Assembly (NCBI GenBank): GCA_019456165.1
Contig: VRUJ01000014.1
Coordinates: 1-64,000 of the forward strand
Length of the DNA stretch: 64,000 nt
From: Chloroflexota bacterium
Lineage (GTDB): Bacteria > Chloroflexota > Anaerolineae > Anaerolineales > UBA11579
Direction of reading: 5' to 3'
A program made the translations under genes and the position numbers. The notes under the pieces were generated by a model that was not told the origin of the DNA, ran no database searches, and saw only the letters and a program-made list of their open reading frames with translations. Every line of letters begins with the position of its first letter. Within the stretch, counting starts at the first letter, position 1. Positions 54,486 to 62,689 of the stretch are shown one piece after another.

Positions 54486-55403
54486 GTGCGTATTTTGATA
54501 TTAGATAATGATGAAGAACAACGTAAGTTTGTGCGCGATAACATCAGCAGTGATGATTATGAACTCATCGAAGTTGAAAATGGACAGGCAGCTCTTGATA
54601 TCTTGCGAGAAAAACCTATAGAGATTCTGATAACTGAATTTGAAATGCCGGATTTCAGCGCAATGGATTTGGTAAACAATATTTTGTCATCCAATCTAGA
54701 GAAATTCCCATTCATTATCCTAATTACTGATGAGGAAACTCAGAATGAAGCGGTCGATTGCTTGGGACCCATTCCGGGTGATTATATTATCAAACCCTTA
54801 GACCCTGAAGGCTTGCGGGCGCGCGTTAAAGTTGCTGAACGCTCGATTTCTATGCAAGAACGGTTAAGCAGGGTTCGTAAGGAAAGTGCTTCCTTAGCGC
54901 TATACGACAAATTAACTGGGGTCCTGAATCGTCAGGCGATTTACGATCAGGCTCTGGCAGAAATCAGCCGTGCACAACGCGGAAACATCATGGTAAGTGT
55001 GGCTATGATCGAAGTTGCTAATTTGACTGGTGTTACAGAAAAACACGGTTCAGATATCAGAGACCAGGCTTTGCGTTACGTGGCCAGTGCAATCCGGGCT
55101 AATGTGCGTATCTACGATATACTTGGCCGCTGGATGGGAGCTAAATTTTTACTAGTACTCCCAAATACGTCTGAAGAAAATGCAGCTAAAGTGGTTGAAC
55201 GAGTTAATCAGAGTGTTTCCACGATTGGGATTAGATTACCTGATCGAAAACGTTTAGATGTCGAGGTTGCAATAGGTGTGAGCAGTCTTCCAGACGAAGA
55301 ATCCATGCCCTTGTATGTCCTAGTCGACCAGGCAAATGAAGCCTTAAAAAAAGCTGTCGAAGGAGAATCTGACAAAGTTGTGGTGTATAGTGGAATGAAG
55401 TAA
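54486..55403 (+). CDS. Receiver-GGDEF protein with degenerate active sites
   Basis: This 305-residue protein has a receiver (1-120) joined by a helix to a GGDEF-like domain (about 140-300, with YDKLTGVLNRQAIYDQA at its entry). The phosphoacceptor Asp is replaced by Glu51 (LITEFEMP), which may mimic constant phosphorylation. The GGDEF signature is replaced by GRWMGAKF, so diguanylate cyclase activity is unlikely. It may bind c-di-GMP or GTP, or act only as a scaffold. The start is GTG with GGAG upstream, and a terminator follows. It lies next to the two FHA-kinases. Confidence 0.88.
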   Translation: MRILILDNDEEQRKFVRDNISSDDYELIEVENGQAALDILREKPIEILITEFEMPDFSAMDLVNNILSSNLEKFPFIILITDEETQNEAVDCLGPIPGDYIIKPLDPEGLRARVKVAERSISMQERLSRVRKESASLALYDKLTGVLNRQAIYDQALAEISRAQRGNIMVSVAMIEVANLTGVTEKHGSDIRDQALRYVASAIRANVRIYDILGRWMGAKFLLVLPNTSEENAAKVVERVNQSVSTIGIRLPDRKRLDVEVAIGVSSLPDEESMPLYVLVDQANEALKKAVEGESDKVVVYSGMK

Positions 55404-55484
55404 TCCTCATATCTATAAAAAATCATAGTCTCTGCTCGATCACGCGATTAGCATCGAGGGGAATTATTTGAATTGAGTAAAAAT

Positions 55485-55511
55485 ACCCTGCAGCTAGCTG
55501 CGGGTTTTTTT
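55485..55511 (+). terminator. Intrinsic terminator after the receiver-GGDEF gene
   Basis: ACCC-T-GCAGC and GCTGCGGGT pair over 9 bp with one bulged T and a 2-nt TA loop (or slightly opened), followed by seven T. Confidence 0.85.
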
Positions 55512-55695
55512 GCCATGAGAACAAAACATGTGACAAATATTCCCCATAAATAGTTAATTCGATTAGAATTATTGGTAAATCCATGCTGGAATTAATTTGA
55601 GCAATTTAAGTAAACGCTGAATCGCAAATTTTATTTGGATTCGTCTGAAGTTGAACAGCAAATAATCCTTCAATAATAGAGAAAGGTGCACTGAC

Positions 55696-56589
55696 ATAGA
55701 AATTCTAAGAACTCCTGAAGATAGGTTTGATAATCTACCTGATTACCCATTCGAACCAAACTATGTCAAGGTTGAAGGGTTGAGGACCCATTACCTTGAT
55801 GAGGGCCCGAGCGATGGCACCGTAGTTCTTATGCTGCATGGAGAACCTAGCTGGTCCTTCCTATACCGCCATATGATTCCGGTGATCGTTGATGCGGGGC
55901 ACCGCGCCGTTGTCCCTGACTTGATCGGTTTTGGGAAATCCGATAAACCCTCCTCGACTGAAGATTACACTTACCAACGTTTCGTTGATTGGACAAAGTC
56001 CTGGATGGATGCCGTAGATCTACAAGATATAACATTGGTTTGCCAAGATTGGGGCTCGCTGGTTGGTTTGAGGTTGGTAGCAGAAAACCCTGAACGCTTC
56101 GCCCGCGTCGTGGTTGCCAATGGGGGTCTTCCTACTGGAGATCAAAAGATGCCGGAGGCTTTCATCCAATGGCAAGAATTTTCGCAAAAGGTTTCTAAGC
56201 TTCAAATCGGGCGAGTGGTAAACGGAGGCACAACCACCTCTCTATCCAAAGAAATACTTGCAGGTTATGAAGCCCCATTCCCGGATGAATCTTATAAAGC
56301 GGGGGCACGCATTTTCCCATCCTTGGTGCCGACCACACCAGAAGACCCCTCCGCGCCGGCCAACCGCAAAGCTTGGAAATCCTTAGCTCGTTTTGACAAA
56401 CCATTTCTTACCGCGTTTAGTGATGGTGATCCCATAACCGGTGGGGGCGATAAGATTTTCCAAAAGCTTGTACGCGGCGCCAAAGGACAAGCTCACACAA
56501 CAATCAAAGATGCCGGACATTTCCTTCAAGAAGATAGAGGCCTGGAATTTGCGAAAATTGTCGTGGACTTCATTGCAGCTAATGGGTAG
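55696..56589 (+). CDS. Haloalkane dehalogenase (HLD-I-like), start codon unclear
   Basis: This alpha/beta hydrolase hydrolyses carbon-halogen bonds. It has the oxyanion motif HGEPSWSF, nucleophile Asp followed by the halide-binding Trp (CQDWGS), the catalytic acid region SDGDPIT and the base His in DAGHFLQED. The track begins at a TTG (55780), but 28 upstream in-frame codons encode the conserved family N-terminus (EILRTPEDRFDNLPDYPFEP). That segment has no ATG, GTG or TTG. The first codon matching family starts is ATA (55696), 8 nt after AAAGG, which suggests an ATG-to-ATA change or rare initiation. Confidence 0.85.
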   Translation: MEILRTPEDRFDNLPDYPFEPNYVKVEGLRTHYLDEGPSDGTVVLMLHGEPSWSFLYRHMIPVIVDAGHRAVVPDLIGFGKSDKPSSTEDYTYQRFVDWTKSWMDAVDLQDITLVCQDWGSLVGLRLVAENPERFARVVVANGGLPTGDQKMPEAFIQWQEFSQKVSKLQIGRVVNGGTTTSLSKEILAGYEAPFPDESYKAGARIFPSLVPTTPEDPSAPANRKAWKSLARFDKPFLTAFSDGDPITGGGDKIFQKLVRGAKGQAHTTIKDAGHFLQEDRGLEFAKIVVDFIAANG

Positions 56590-56737
56590 CTCCAAAAAGG
56601 TCTATCTACACTTAGATTTCTCGATATTGTTAAGAATCGCAGTATTTTTTGGAAAATTTGTTAAGATAGGAGATCGCAGGAAAGCCGGGGCAAATAATTA
56701 TGGAAAATGCTTTGATTAATCTCGAGGAGGAAAAAAA

Positions 56738-57340
56738 ATGAGGCGGATTGGAATATTGACTGGCGGGGGGGACGCGCCAGGATTAAACGCAGTTATCCGC
56801 GCGGTCGTAAAAACGGCCATTAACCACTACGGTTATGAGGTATTGGGGATATTAGATGGCTTTGATGGTTTATTAGAAGAAAGTGGCTTGATGCCGTTGA
56901 CTCTGGAAAGTGTACGCGGCATCTTGCCGCGTGGTGGGACTATATTAGGGGCGGCCAATCGCGGAAATCCCTTTGCGCGTGAAACTGAGCAGAATGGCCA
57001 ATTGGTAGTTGAAGATACCTCAGATGAATGTATCGCCCGGATTAATGAATTAGGCATAAACGCTCTAATAGTTGTAGGGGGTGATGGCACCCTAAGAATC
57101 GCTAAGGAAATGTATGATAAAGGTGTCCCTACGATTGGTGTGCCCAAGACGATTGATAATGATGTCGGTGGAACAGAAGTCACTTTTGGATTTGATACTG
57201 CCTTAAACATAGCGATGGAGGCGATTGACCGGCTGCACACTACCGCAGAGTCGCATCACCGTGTGATGATCTTAGAATTGATGGGCCGGGACGCAGGATT
57301 CATCGCGCTACATGCTGGGGTTGCTGGGGTGCGGATGTGA
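56738..57340 (+). CDS. pfkA: 6-phosphofructokinase, N-terminal part (frameshifted)
   Basis: This is the first 200 codons of phosphofructokinase, the committing step of glycolysis. It has ILTGGGDAPGLNAVIRA, the ATP/PPi loop VVGGDGTL, the catalytic PKTIDNDVGGTE and LMGRDAGFIALHAG. An AGGAGG precedes the ATG. The frame breaks at GCTGGGGTGCGGATGTGA: adding one G to the run of four restores GGADVILIP and the family alignment. The rest of the enzyme continues in another frame in the next entry. The cause is either a homopolymer sequencing error or a real frameshift. Confidence 0.9.
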   Translation: MRRIGILTGGGDAPGLNAVIRAVVKTAINHYGYEVLGILDGFDGLLEESGLMPLTLESVRGILPRGGTILGAANRGNPFARETEQNGQLVVEDTSDECIARINELGINALIVVGGDGTLRIAKEMYDKGVPTIGVPKTIDNDVGGTEVTFGFDTALNIAMEAIDRLHTTAESHHRVMILELMGRDAGFIALHAGVAGVRM

Positions 57341-57831
57341 TCTTGATCCCGGAAATTCCATTTTCTTTCGAAGCGATTTGTCAAAAAGTGCAAAAAAGAA
57401 AAGAAAGTGGGCGCAAATTCAGTATTTTTGCCGTCTCTGAAGGAGCACATCCTAAAGGGGAGCAGAAGGTTTTCCGGCGGGCTGAAGATAATCTCTACGT
57501 CGCCCGTTTGGGTGGAATTGGCCAGGTAGTGGGTAAGTTTGTAGAAAGTGTGTGTAAATCTGAGACACGCGTTACAGTCCTAGGACATCTCCAACGCGGC
57601 GGAACACCCACAGCTTTCGATCGTTGGTTAGCTACACGGTACGGGGCTGCGGCGGTCCGGGCCGCGGCTGCCAACAATTTTGGGCATATGGTGGCATTGC
57701 ATGATGCTAAGATTATCGAGGTACCCCTCGTAGACGCACTAAAAGAACCGAAAAGAGTTGATGTGCATGGAGATGCAATTGCCACGGCGCGGGATTTAGG
57801 CATATATTTAGGGGATGAAGTAGAGGAGTAA
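57337..57831 (+). CDS. pfkA: 6-phosphofructokinase, C-terminal part (frameshifted)
   Basis: This 164-codon continuation of pfkA opens with a GTG overlapping the upstream TGA (GTGA). It begins ILIPEIPF and contains VSEGAHPKG, LGHLQRGGTPTAFDR and the final helices of the family. Together with the N-terminal part it makes a normal length of about 365 residues. The GTGA overlap could allow coupled translation as two chains, but no split PFK of this type is known to me, so a single-base deletion or sequence error is the simpler reading. Confidence 0.88.
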   Translation: MILIPEIPFSFEAICQKVQKRKESGRKFSIFAVSEGAHPKGEQKVFRRAEDNLYVARLGGIGQVVGKFVESVCKSETRVTVLGHLQRGGTPTAFDRWLATRYGAAAVRAAAANNFGHMVALHDAKIIEVPLVDALKEPKRVDVHGDAIATARDLGIYLGDEVEE

Positions 57832-57867
57832 TCGAATTTTTTTTTTACCTTAAGGTTAGATTTAACG

Positions 57868-57898
57868 CAGAAAGCCGCTTATTAGAAGCGGCTTTCTG
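57868..57898. terminator. Bidirectional terminator between pfkA and the small ORF unit
   Basis: CAGAAAGCCGCTT and AAGCGGCTTTCTG form a perfect 13-bp stem with a 5-nt loop. Both strands show TTTCTG at the stem base with only a modest T content after it. It ends pfkA on the plus strand and could end the small minus-strand transcript. Confidence 0.7.
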
Positions 57899-57908
57899 AC
57901 TGTTTAGA

Positions 57909-57954
57909 CGCTGTGGCACTCTATCGTTCGAAAACGGGGAGGTGTGCCACAGCG
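57909..57954 (-). ncRNA. Hairpin overlapping the end of the small ORF
   Basis: On the minus strand CGCTGTGGCAC and GTGCCACAGCG form a perfect 11-bp stem around a 24-nt loop that contains the ORF's stop codon. Its left arm shares bases with the segment that masks the Shine-Dalgarno, so the two structures exclude one another. Confidence 0.6.
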
Positions 57955-57974
57955 CCTGTTTTGGTACTACACAT
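57921..57974 (-). CDS. 17-codon small ORF with its own promoter and switchable RNA structure
   Basis: The peptide is MCSTKTGAVAHLPVFER. It has a perfect AAAGGAGGTG Shine-Dalgarno 8 nt before the ATG, a consensus promoter about 80 bp upstream (TTGACA-17-GATACT) and a strong hairpin beyond the stop. The Shine-Dalgarno can pair with codons 9-13 (GGAGGTG with CACCTCC, extended by TGCC with GGCA). A competing 11-bp hairpin uses codons 7-10 and sequence after the stop. It is antisense to no gene until pfkA. The peptide is hydrophilic, so a membrane toxin is unlikely. A regulatory leader-type peptide or dual-function sRNA is possible. Confidence 0.55.
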   Translation of the reverse strand: MCSTKTGAVAHLPVFER

Positions 57975-58052
57975 AGGCAACACCTCCTTTACGTTGAGAT
58001 GGCGGAATCTACCAGTTTCTATGTAAGGATTTCATATTAATGGTATATAAAA

Positions 58053-58081
58053 AGTATCACACAGGTTGGAGAATGTGTCAA
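58053..58081 (-). promoter_or_regulatory. Promoter of the small ORF unit
   Basis: Minus-strand TTGACA (full consensus) is separated by 17 nt from GATACT, which is preceded by TGT (extended -10). The predicted start near 58046 leaves a 5' leader of about 72 nt before the 17-codon ORF. Confidence 0.72.
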
Positions 58082-58092
58082 TGGATGAGAGC

Positions 58093-58779
58093 TTAATTTG
58101 ATAGGTTATTTAGCTCGTCGTCTGATACGTCCAGTTCTATCAACTCGCCGGTGACAACAAATATGGTACGTTCACAGATGTTGGTTACCCTATCTGCCAT
58201 GCGCTCAAGGTTATGCGCCGCCCACTGCAAGTGATTTGCCCGATCAATAGTTTCTGGATCAGAAATCATAAAGGAGATCAATTCGCGAGAAACCTGGTTG
58301 AACAGATCATCTATTTGATCATCTTCTTTGGGAATTGCCAGTGCTTGCTTATCATCGGAATTGACGAAAGCTTGAATGGCACGGTGCAGCATATCAGCTG
58401 TGATTTCTGCCATGCGCGGCAGGTCGACTAAAGGTTTAAGCAGGAGATCTTCACCCATATTAATGTTAATACGGGCGATTCCTTTGGCATAATCTCCCAT
58501 ACGTTCAAGCTCGCTGCTGATATCCAGGATAGCGGCTAATATTCGCAGGTCGGTGGCCATTGGCTGTTGGCTGGCAATTATTACAAGGCATTGGGTTTCA
58601 ATATCGAAACGCTTGTCATTTATCTGTTGGTCATTGGCATATATACTTCGGGAGGCTTTGATATCGCGTGTACGCAAAGATTCGACGGCTGAAATTGTAG
58701 CTTGCTCCACCATACCGCCTAAATCTACAACATCATCCAATAGTTCTTTAATTTTGCGTTCGAGAGTTTCTCTCGTCAT
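58093..58779 (-). CDS. phoU: Phosphate signalling protein PhoU
   Basis: PhoU is an all-helical protein that links phosphate transport to the PhoR kinase. The ATG at 58779 has GAGGTG upstream (the track's TTG is four codons earlier) and gives 228 residues. Two repeats of the PhoU three-helix bundle show the metal-binding motifs SSELERMGDYAKGIARI and AAHNLERMADRVTNICE. No pstSCAB or phoR gene is nearby, so it is separated from its usual operon. It is transcribed alone, upstream of the small ORF unit. Confidence 0.94.
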   Translation of the reverse strand: MTRETLERKIKELLDDVVDLGGMVEQATISAVESLRTRDIKASRSIYANDQQINDKRFDIETQCLVIIASQQPMATDLRILAAILDISSELERMGDYAKGIARININMGEDLLLKPLVDLPRMAEITADMLHRAIQAFVNSDDKQALAIPKEDDQIDDLFNQVSRELISFMISDPETIDRANHLQWAAHNLERMADRVTNICERTIFVVTGELIELDVSDDELNNLSN

Positions 58780-58889
58780 GGTGCACCTCAAGCTATATTA
58801 TACGCAAATTATGGAGAAAAATGTATATTCGCTAAAGGGGAATTTTAGGGGAAAACCCAAAATTTTTTCACTACTTTATTATTGAATAA

Positions 58890-59963
58890 TTATTCTTCGT
58901 TTGATCGTGTTTCGACGGCTTTCCCATTGTGGAAACAAGCTAGGGGATGCCCTGGATCTGCCCAGACGTGTACAGTAGTACCAGGAGGAATGATCTTGGT
59001 GTGTGGTTGAATTGCGTGCAGCAATCTACCTGATGGGAGGCGTAAGCGGTATATGTTATGCGCTCCTTTGAAGTGCCGGGCTAAAATTATAGCTTTTTCT
59101 CCTGATTTGGGCTTAAACGTAATATCGTCGGCGCGTGCAGCCAATTCAACTGGGGTGTTGACCGGTAGATCAACTCTTTGGGGAATTATCCCAATCTCTG
59201 TTTGGATGCCGTCGGGGTGGACTTCGCCAAGCAAGAAATCTGTATTTCCCATAAATTCGGCAACAAAGCGGGTGGCAGGTTGGTGGAAGATCTCTTCCGG
59301 TGAGCCAATTTGTTCAATCCGGCCTTTATTCATTACAGCCAGCCGGTCTCCCATAAAGAGGGCTTCTTCTTGATCATGTGTGACGAAAATTGATGTAATA
59401 TTTATGGTCTTCAGGATTATGCGGACTTCTTCGCGAATTTTTATGCGTAGATCAGCATCCAAATTACTGAAGGGTTCATCCAGCAGGATGATTATTGGTT
59501 GCGGTGTGAGCGCGCGAGCCAGGGCAACTCGCTGGCGCTGCCCGCCAGAAAGCTCGTGCGGGTAACGATGAGTGAGCTCATCAAGACCAGCTAGTGTAAG
59601 CATTGAGGATATATTGGAAGTTTGGGTATTTTTCGAGTGGGGCTTGACACCGAAGGAAACGTTTTCATTTACTGTGAGATGCGGGAAAAGAGCGTAATCT
59701 TGAAAAACCATACCGACCCCCCGGTTTTCTGGAGGTATGTTTATGTGCGAATTAGCTACCATTGTTTCGTCAAGTTTTATGTTTCCAGCATCCGGTTCTT
59801 CAAATCCTGCGATAAGCCTTAGAGCTGTGGTCTTCCCACAACCGCTGGGTCCCACCAAAGCGATAATCTCATTGCAATGCACAGATAGGTTTAGATCATC
59901 GATAGCGATAACATTCCCATAATTTTTGTATAAACCTTGTATGTCAACTGCAATATCGGTCAT
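58890..59963 (-). CDS. Iron(III) ABC transporter ATPase (FbpC/FutC-like)
   Basis: This 357-residue ATPase is the last gene of the fur-led iron operon. It has Walker A GPSGCGKTTALR (about residue 36), signature ELSGGQRQRVALARAL, Walker B IILLDEPFSNLD and H-loop VTHDQEEAL. The C-terminal 110 residues form a TOBE-like regulatory domain (LRLPSGRLLHAIQPH). It should energise the fused permease encoded 9 bp upstream. An iron role is inferred from the binding protein and Fur context; polyamine or sulphate ATPases are similar by sequence. Confidence 0.92.
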   Translation of the reverse strand: MTDIAVDIQGLYKNYGNVIAIDDLNLSVHCNEIIALVGPSGCGKTTALRLIAGFEEPDAGNIKLDETMVANSHINIPPENRGVGMVFQDYALFPHLTVNENVSFGVKPHSKNTQTSNISSMLTLAGLDELTHRYPHELSGGQRQRVALARALTPQPIIILLDEPFSNLDADLRIKIREEVRIILKTINITSIFVTHDQEEALFMGDRLAVMNKGRIEQIGSPEEIFHQPATRFVAEFMGNTDFLLGEVHPDGIQTEIGIIPQRVDLPVNTPVELAARADDITFKPKSGEKAIILARHFKGAHNIYRLRLPSGRLLHAIQPHTKIIPPGTTVHVWADPGHPLACFHNGKAVETRSNEE

Positions 59964-59972
59964 GGTAAATTC

Positions 59973-61625
59973 CTAGGAGCGGTGTTCGGATTTCTGATCG
60001 CGCAAGATCAGCGCGGCTAAGGGAAGTGAGGAAACCAAGATGAGGATTAGAGCCGGAGCAGCCGCGCGGGCGAAAAATGCTTCGGAGACCGCACTCCACA
60101 CACTGGTTGCTAAAGTCTTAAAGCCATATGGCGCTAGGATCAGGGTGGCGGGTAATTCTTTCATCGTAGTGAGAAAAACGAGACCAGCGCCAGCTGCTAA
60201 ACCTGGGCGGATGAGGGGCATGGTGATCTTTTGGAAAACTTGCAGAGGTTTTTGGCCTAGGCTGCGACCTGCCTCTTCAAAATTAGGCGGAACTTGCAGC
60301 ATACTGGTACGCACAGCACCAACAGCTTCGGGGAGAAATAGAATGGCATAAGCGAAGACTAAAAGAGGTAATGTTTGGTAGAGAAATGGAGCGAAATTGG
60401 CGCCGAAGAATACCAACGCCAAGGCAATGACAATTCCCGGTAACGCGAATGCTATGTACGTGAGACGATCTAGCAGGCGGCTAACCGGGTTAGGCCTACG
60501 GATGGCGAGCGCCGCCACAGGTAGAGCTGCAACCAGGGTAACTCCCGAAGCCAGGGAAGATCCCAAAATGGAATTTTTTGCTGCCAACCATAAGCTGCCG
60601 ATTTGTTCCCCTGCTTCTAGGCCGCGTAGGAGCCAAAAAATTAACATGCCCGCAGGCATAACTAATGCTGCCCCTACTAACAAACTGCAGAATATCAAAG
60701 CAGGCCAGCGCCAGCGGCCTAGCTGGATTACCGCAGCAGGCTTGGACGCCGAAGCGTCACTGCGGTAATAACGCGCCTTTCCCCGCGTCCAAATTTCGAA
60801 CGCTAAGATCAGGATTGCGATGCTGACTAATACCAAAGCAAGAACCGCGGCAGTAGAGCGGTTGAAAGAAGATTGATATTGGATGTAGATCACGCGTGTA
60901 AAAGTGTTGTAACGCATGATGGAGACGGCACCAAAATCCCGCAGCACATACAGGGCAACGAGCAGGCCGCCTGCCGCGATGGCCGGGCGAATTTGTGGGA
61001 ATGTCACCCGCCAAAATGTGCTCCAGGCGTTCAGCCCCAGGCTGCGAGCGGCATCCTCAAGAGCGGGGTCTATCTTCTGGAGCGCAGCGCGCACGCTCAA
61101 CAGAATGAAGGGATAGCTCATTAGAGTGAGGATCAACATCGCTCCGGGGAAGCCGTAAATATCAGGGAAGCGTTCAATTCCTAAAGAGGATTCAAGCCAA
61201 TTCTGGAACAATCCGCGTGGCCCTATTGTGGAGACCATCAAGTATGCTCCCACATAGCTGGGAATCACCAATGGAAGAGGTGTGAGCACCGCCCATAACC
61301 GACGAAAGGGGAGATCGCTGCGCACTGTCAGCCAGGCAACCGGTACCGCGATAGCTGTGGATGCCAAAGTAACCGCGAAAGCTAACCATATTGTTCGCCC
61401 TACCGTTTCGAGTGTTTGGATGCGGAAGATCTGTTCCCAGGTAGATTGATCGGCACCATAAGCCCGCAAAATCAGATAAAAAATTGGCAGCAGCACCAAT
61501 CCTGCTACGAAAATGGTAGGTATCCATAGCCCAAAAATTGATCTTAGGGTGGGATATCTGGCTTGAGATGGTATAACCCGCAAGCGTCTAAGTTGAGAGG
61601 GCTGCTGCCTAAGAATTTCGCTCAT
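59973..61625 (-). CDS. Iron(III) ABC transporter fused permease (FbpB/FutB-like)
   Basis: This 550-residue permease is a tandem fusion of two six-helix BPD_transp_1 domains, the usual layout of FbpB. Each half carries the cytoplasmic EAA loop (LEDAARSLGLNAWSTFWRVTFP and FEEAGRSLGQKPLQVFQKITMP) that docks on the ATPase. A short linker near residue 275 separates the halves. It starts 2 bp after the binding-protein stop and is followed by the ATPase gene, so the three form one transporter. Confidence 0.94.
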   Translation of the reverse strand: MSEILRQQPSQLRRLRVIPSQARYPTLRSIFGLWIPTIFVAGLVLLPIFYLILRAYGADQSTWEQIFRIQTLETVGRTIWLAFAVTLASTAIAVPVAWLTVRSDLPFRRLWAVLTPLPLVIPSYVGAYLMVSTIGPRGLFQNWLESSLGIERFPDIYGFPGAMLILTLMSYPFILLSVRAALQKIDPALEDAARSLGLNAWSTFWRVTFPQIRPAIAAGGLLVALYVLRDFGAVSIMRYNTFTRVIYIQYQSSFNRSTAAVLALVLVSIAILILAFEIWTRGKARYYRSDASASKPAAVIQLGRWRWPALIFCSLLVGAALVMPAGMLIFWLLRGLEAGEQIGSLWLAAKNSILGSSLASGVTLVAALPVAALAIRRPNPVSRLLDRLTYIAFALPGIVIALALVFFGANFAPFLYQTLPLLVFAYAILFLPEAVGAVRTSMLQVPPNFEEAGRSLGQKPLQVFQKITMPLIRPGLAAGAGLVFLTTMKELPATLILAPYGFKTLATSVWSAVSEAFFARAAAPALILILVSSLPLAALILRDQKSEHRS

Positions 61626-61627
61626 CG

Positions 61628-62653
61628 TTAGGGTAAGGCACCCACCTCCTGGAGCAGCTCAACTGACCCCTGCAAATCGGAAAGGTCACCCAGCGCGATA
61701 TCCAGAGCGTTTAGCTCAGTTAGAGGCGTCAACCCGGTAAAGATTTGGATATCAGGGATCAGGGGGTATTCGAATGTCTCGGAGGCGAAGTACTGCTGGG
61801 CAGTCTCAGATAAGAGGAACTCAATGAATTCCAGCGCCGCGGCTTCATTCTGGCCGGTAGCGATTCGTCCAATGCCGGATACCATCACAAGTGATCCAGG
61901 GCCGCCGGAAGGGAGAAAATAATTGCGGGCAGCGAATCCTTCGCCTTCTTCTGCGATAAAGCGGTACAAATAATAGTGGTTGACAAAACCAACATCCACC
62001 TCACCTGAGGCTACCGCCGCCACGGTAGGGGTATTCTTTTCGTAGAATACAGGCTCGTTTGCTAGGATGCCTAGCAGCCACTCGCGGGTGGCTTCTTCAC
62101 CCCATACTTGGCGCATCCCGGTGATCATGGTTTGGAATGAACCATTGGTGGGGGGCAAGCCGATGCGGCCTTTCCAGGCTGGGTCGGTAAATCCATGCAG
62201 GTCTTCGGGCAGGTCATCCGGGCTGAGGCGCTCAGAGTTATAAACCACCACGCGGGCACGGCCAGAGATTCCCACCCAAAGGTTCTGGGGTGATCGGAAG
62301 CGTTCATCAACTAAATACATGAGGTCAAAAGGTAGTTGGGCCAAAAGCCCGGCATCAGCGACAGCCCCGAGACCTCCCGGATCTTGGGCAAAAAACAGGT
62401 CCGCAGGGGAATTCTCACCTTCTTCCAGGAGAGTGGCAGCCAGCTCAGCTGTACTTCCGTAGCGTACTTGCACTTCTATGCCGCTGGCCTCGGTGAATTG
62501 AGTGATGATCGGCTCAACCAGGCTTTCGCTGCGCCCGGAATAAAGCACCAGGGTGTTTGAGCTTTCATCAGAAGATCCCAGGGTGCAAGCGCTGAATAAT
62601 AATCCCGTAAGAACTAAGGTGGAAATAATAATAAATTCGTGTTGTGATTTCAT
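61628..62653 (-). CDS. Iron(III)-binding lipoprotein (FbpA/FutA-like)
   Basis: This 341-residue extracellular solute-binding lipoprotein has a signal peptide with the lipobox LFSAC (Cys near 23). The mature part opens with LVLYSGRSE and has a tyrosine pair in VNHYYLYRF, matching the adjacent Tyr ligands for ferric iron in FbpA. Lipid anchoring instead of free periplasmic location fits a single-membrane cell. It lies 36 bp after fur and starts the transporter genes. Confidence 0.92.
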   Translation of the reverse strand: MKSQHEFIIISTLVLTGLLFSACTLGSSDESSNTLVLYSGRSESLVEPIITQFTEASGIEVQVRYGSTAELAATLLEEGENSPADLFFAQDPGGLGAVADAGLLAQLPFDLMYLVDERFRSPQNLWVGISGRARVVVYNSERLSPDDLPEDLHGFTDPAWKGRIGLPPTNGSFQTMITGMRQVWGEEATREWLLGILANEPVFYEKNTPTVAAVASGEVDVGFVNHYYLYRFIAEEGEGFAARNYFLPSGGPGSLVMVSGIGRIATGQNEAAALEFIEFLLSETAQQYFASETFEYPLIPDIQIFTGLTPLTELNALDIALGDLSDLQGSVELLQEVGALP

Positions 62654-62689
62654 GTATTTTCAAAGCTCCGTAGTGAATTGAATATATTA

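Noticed and set aside
57990-58010. tRNA-like string GATGGCGGAATCTACC
   Set aside because: No acceptor stem, anticodon arm or T-loop consensus can be built around it; it is the leader of the small ORF unit on the other strand.
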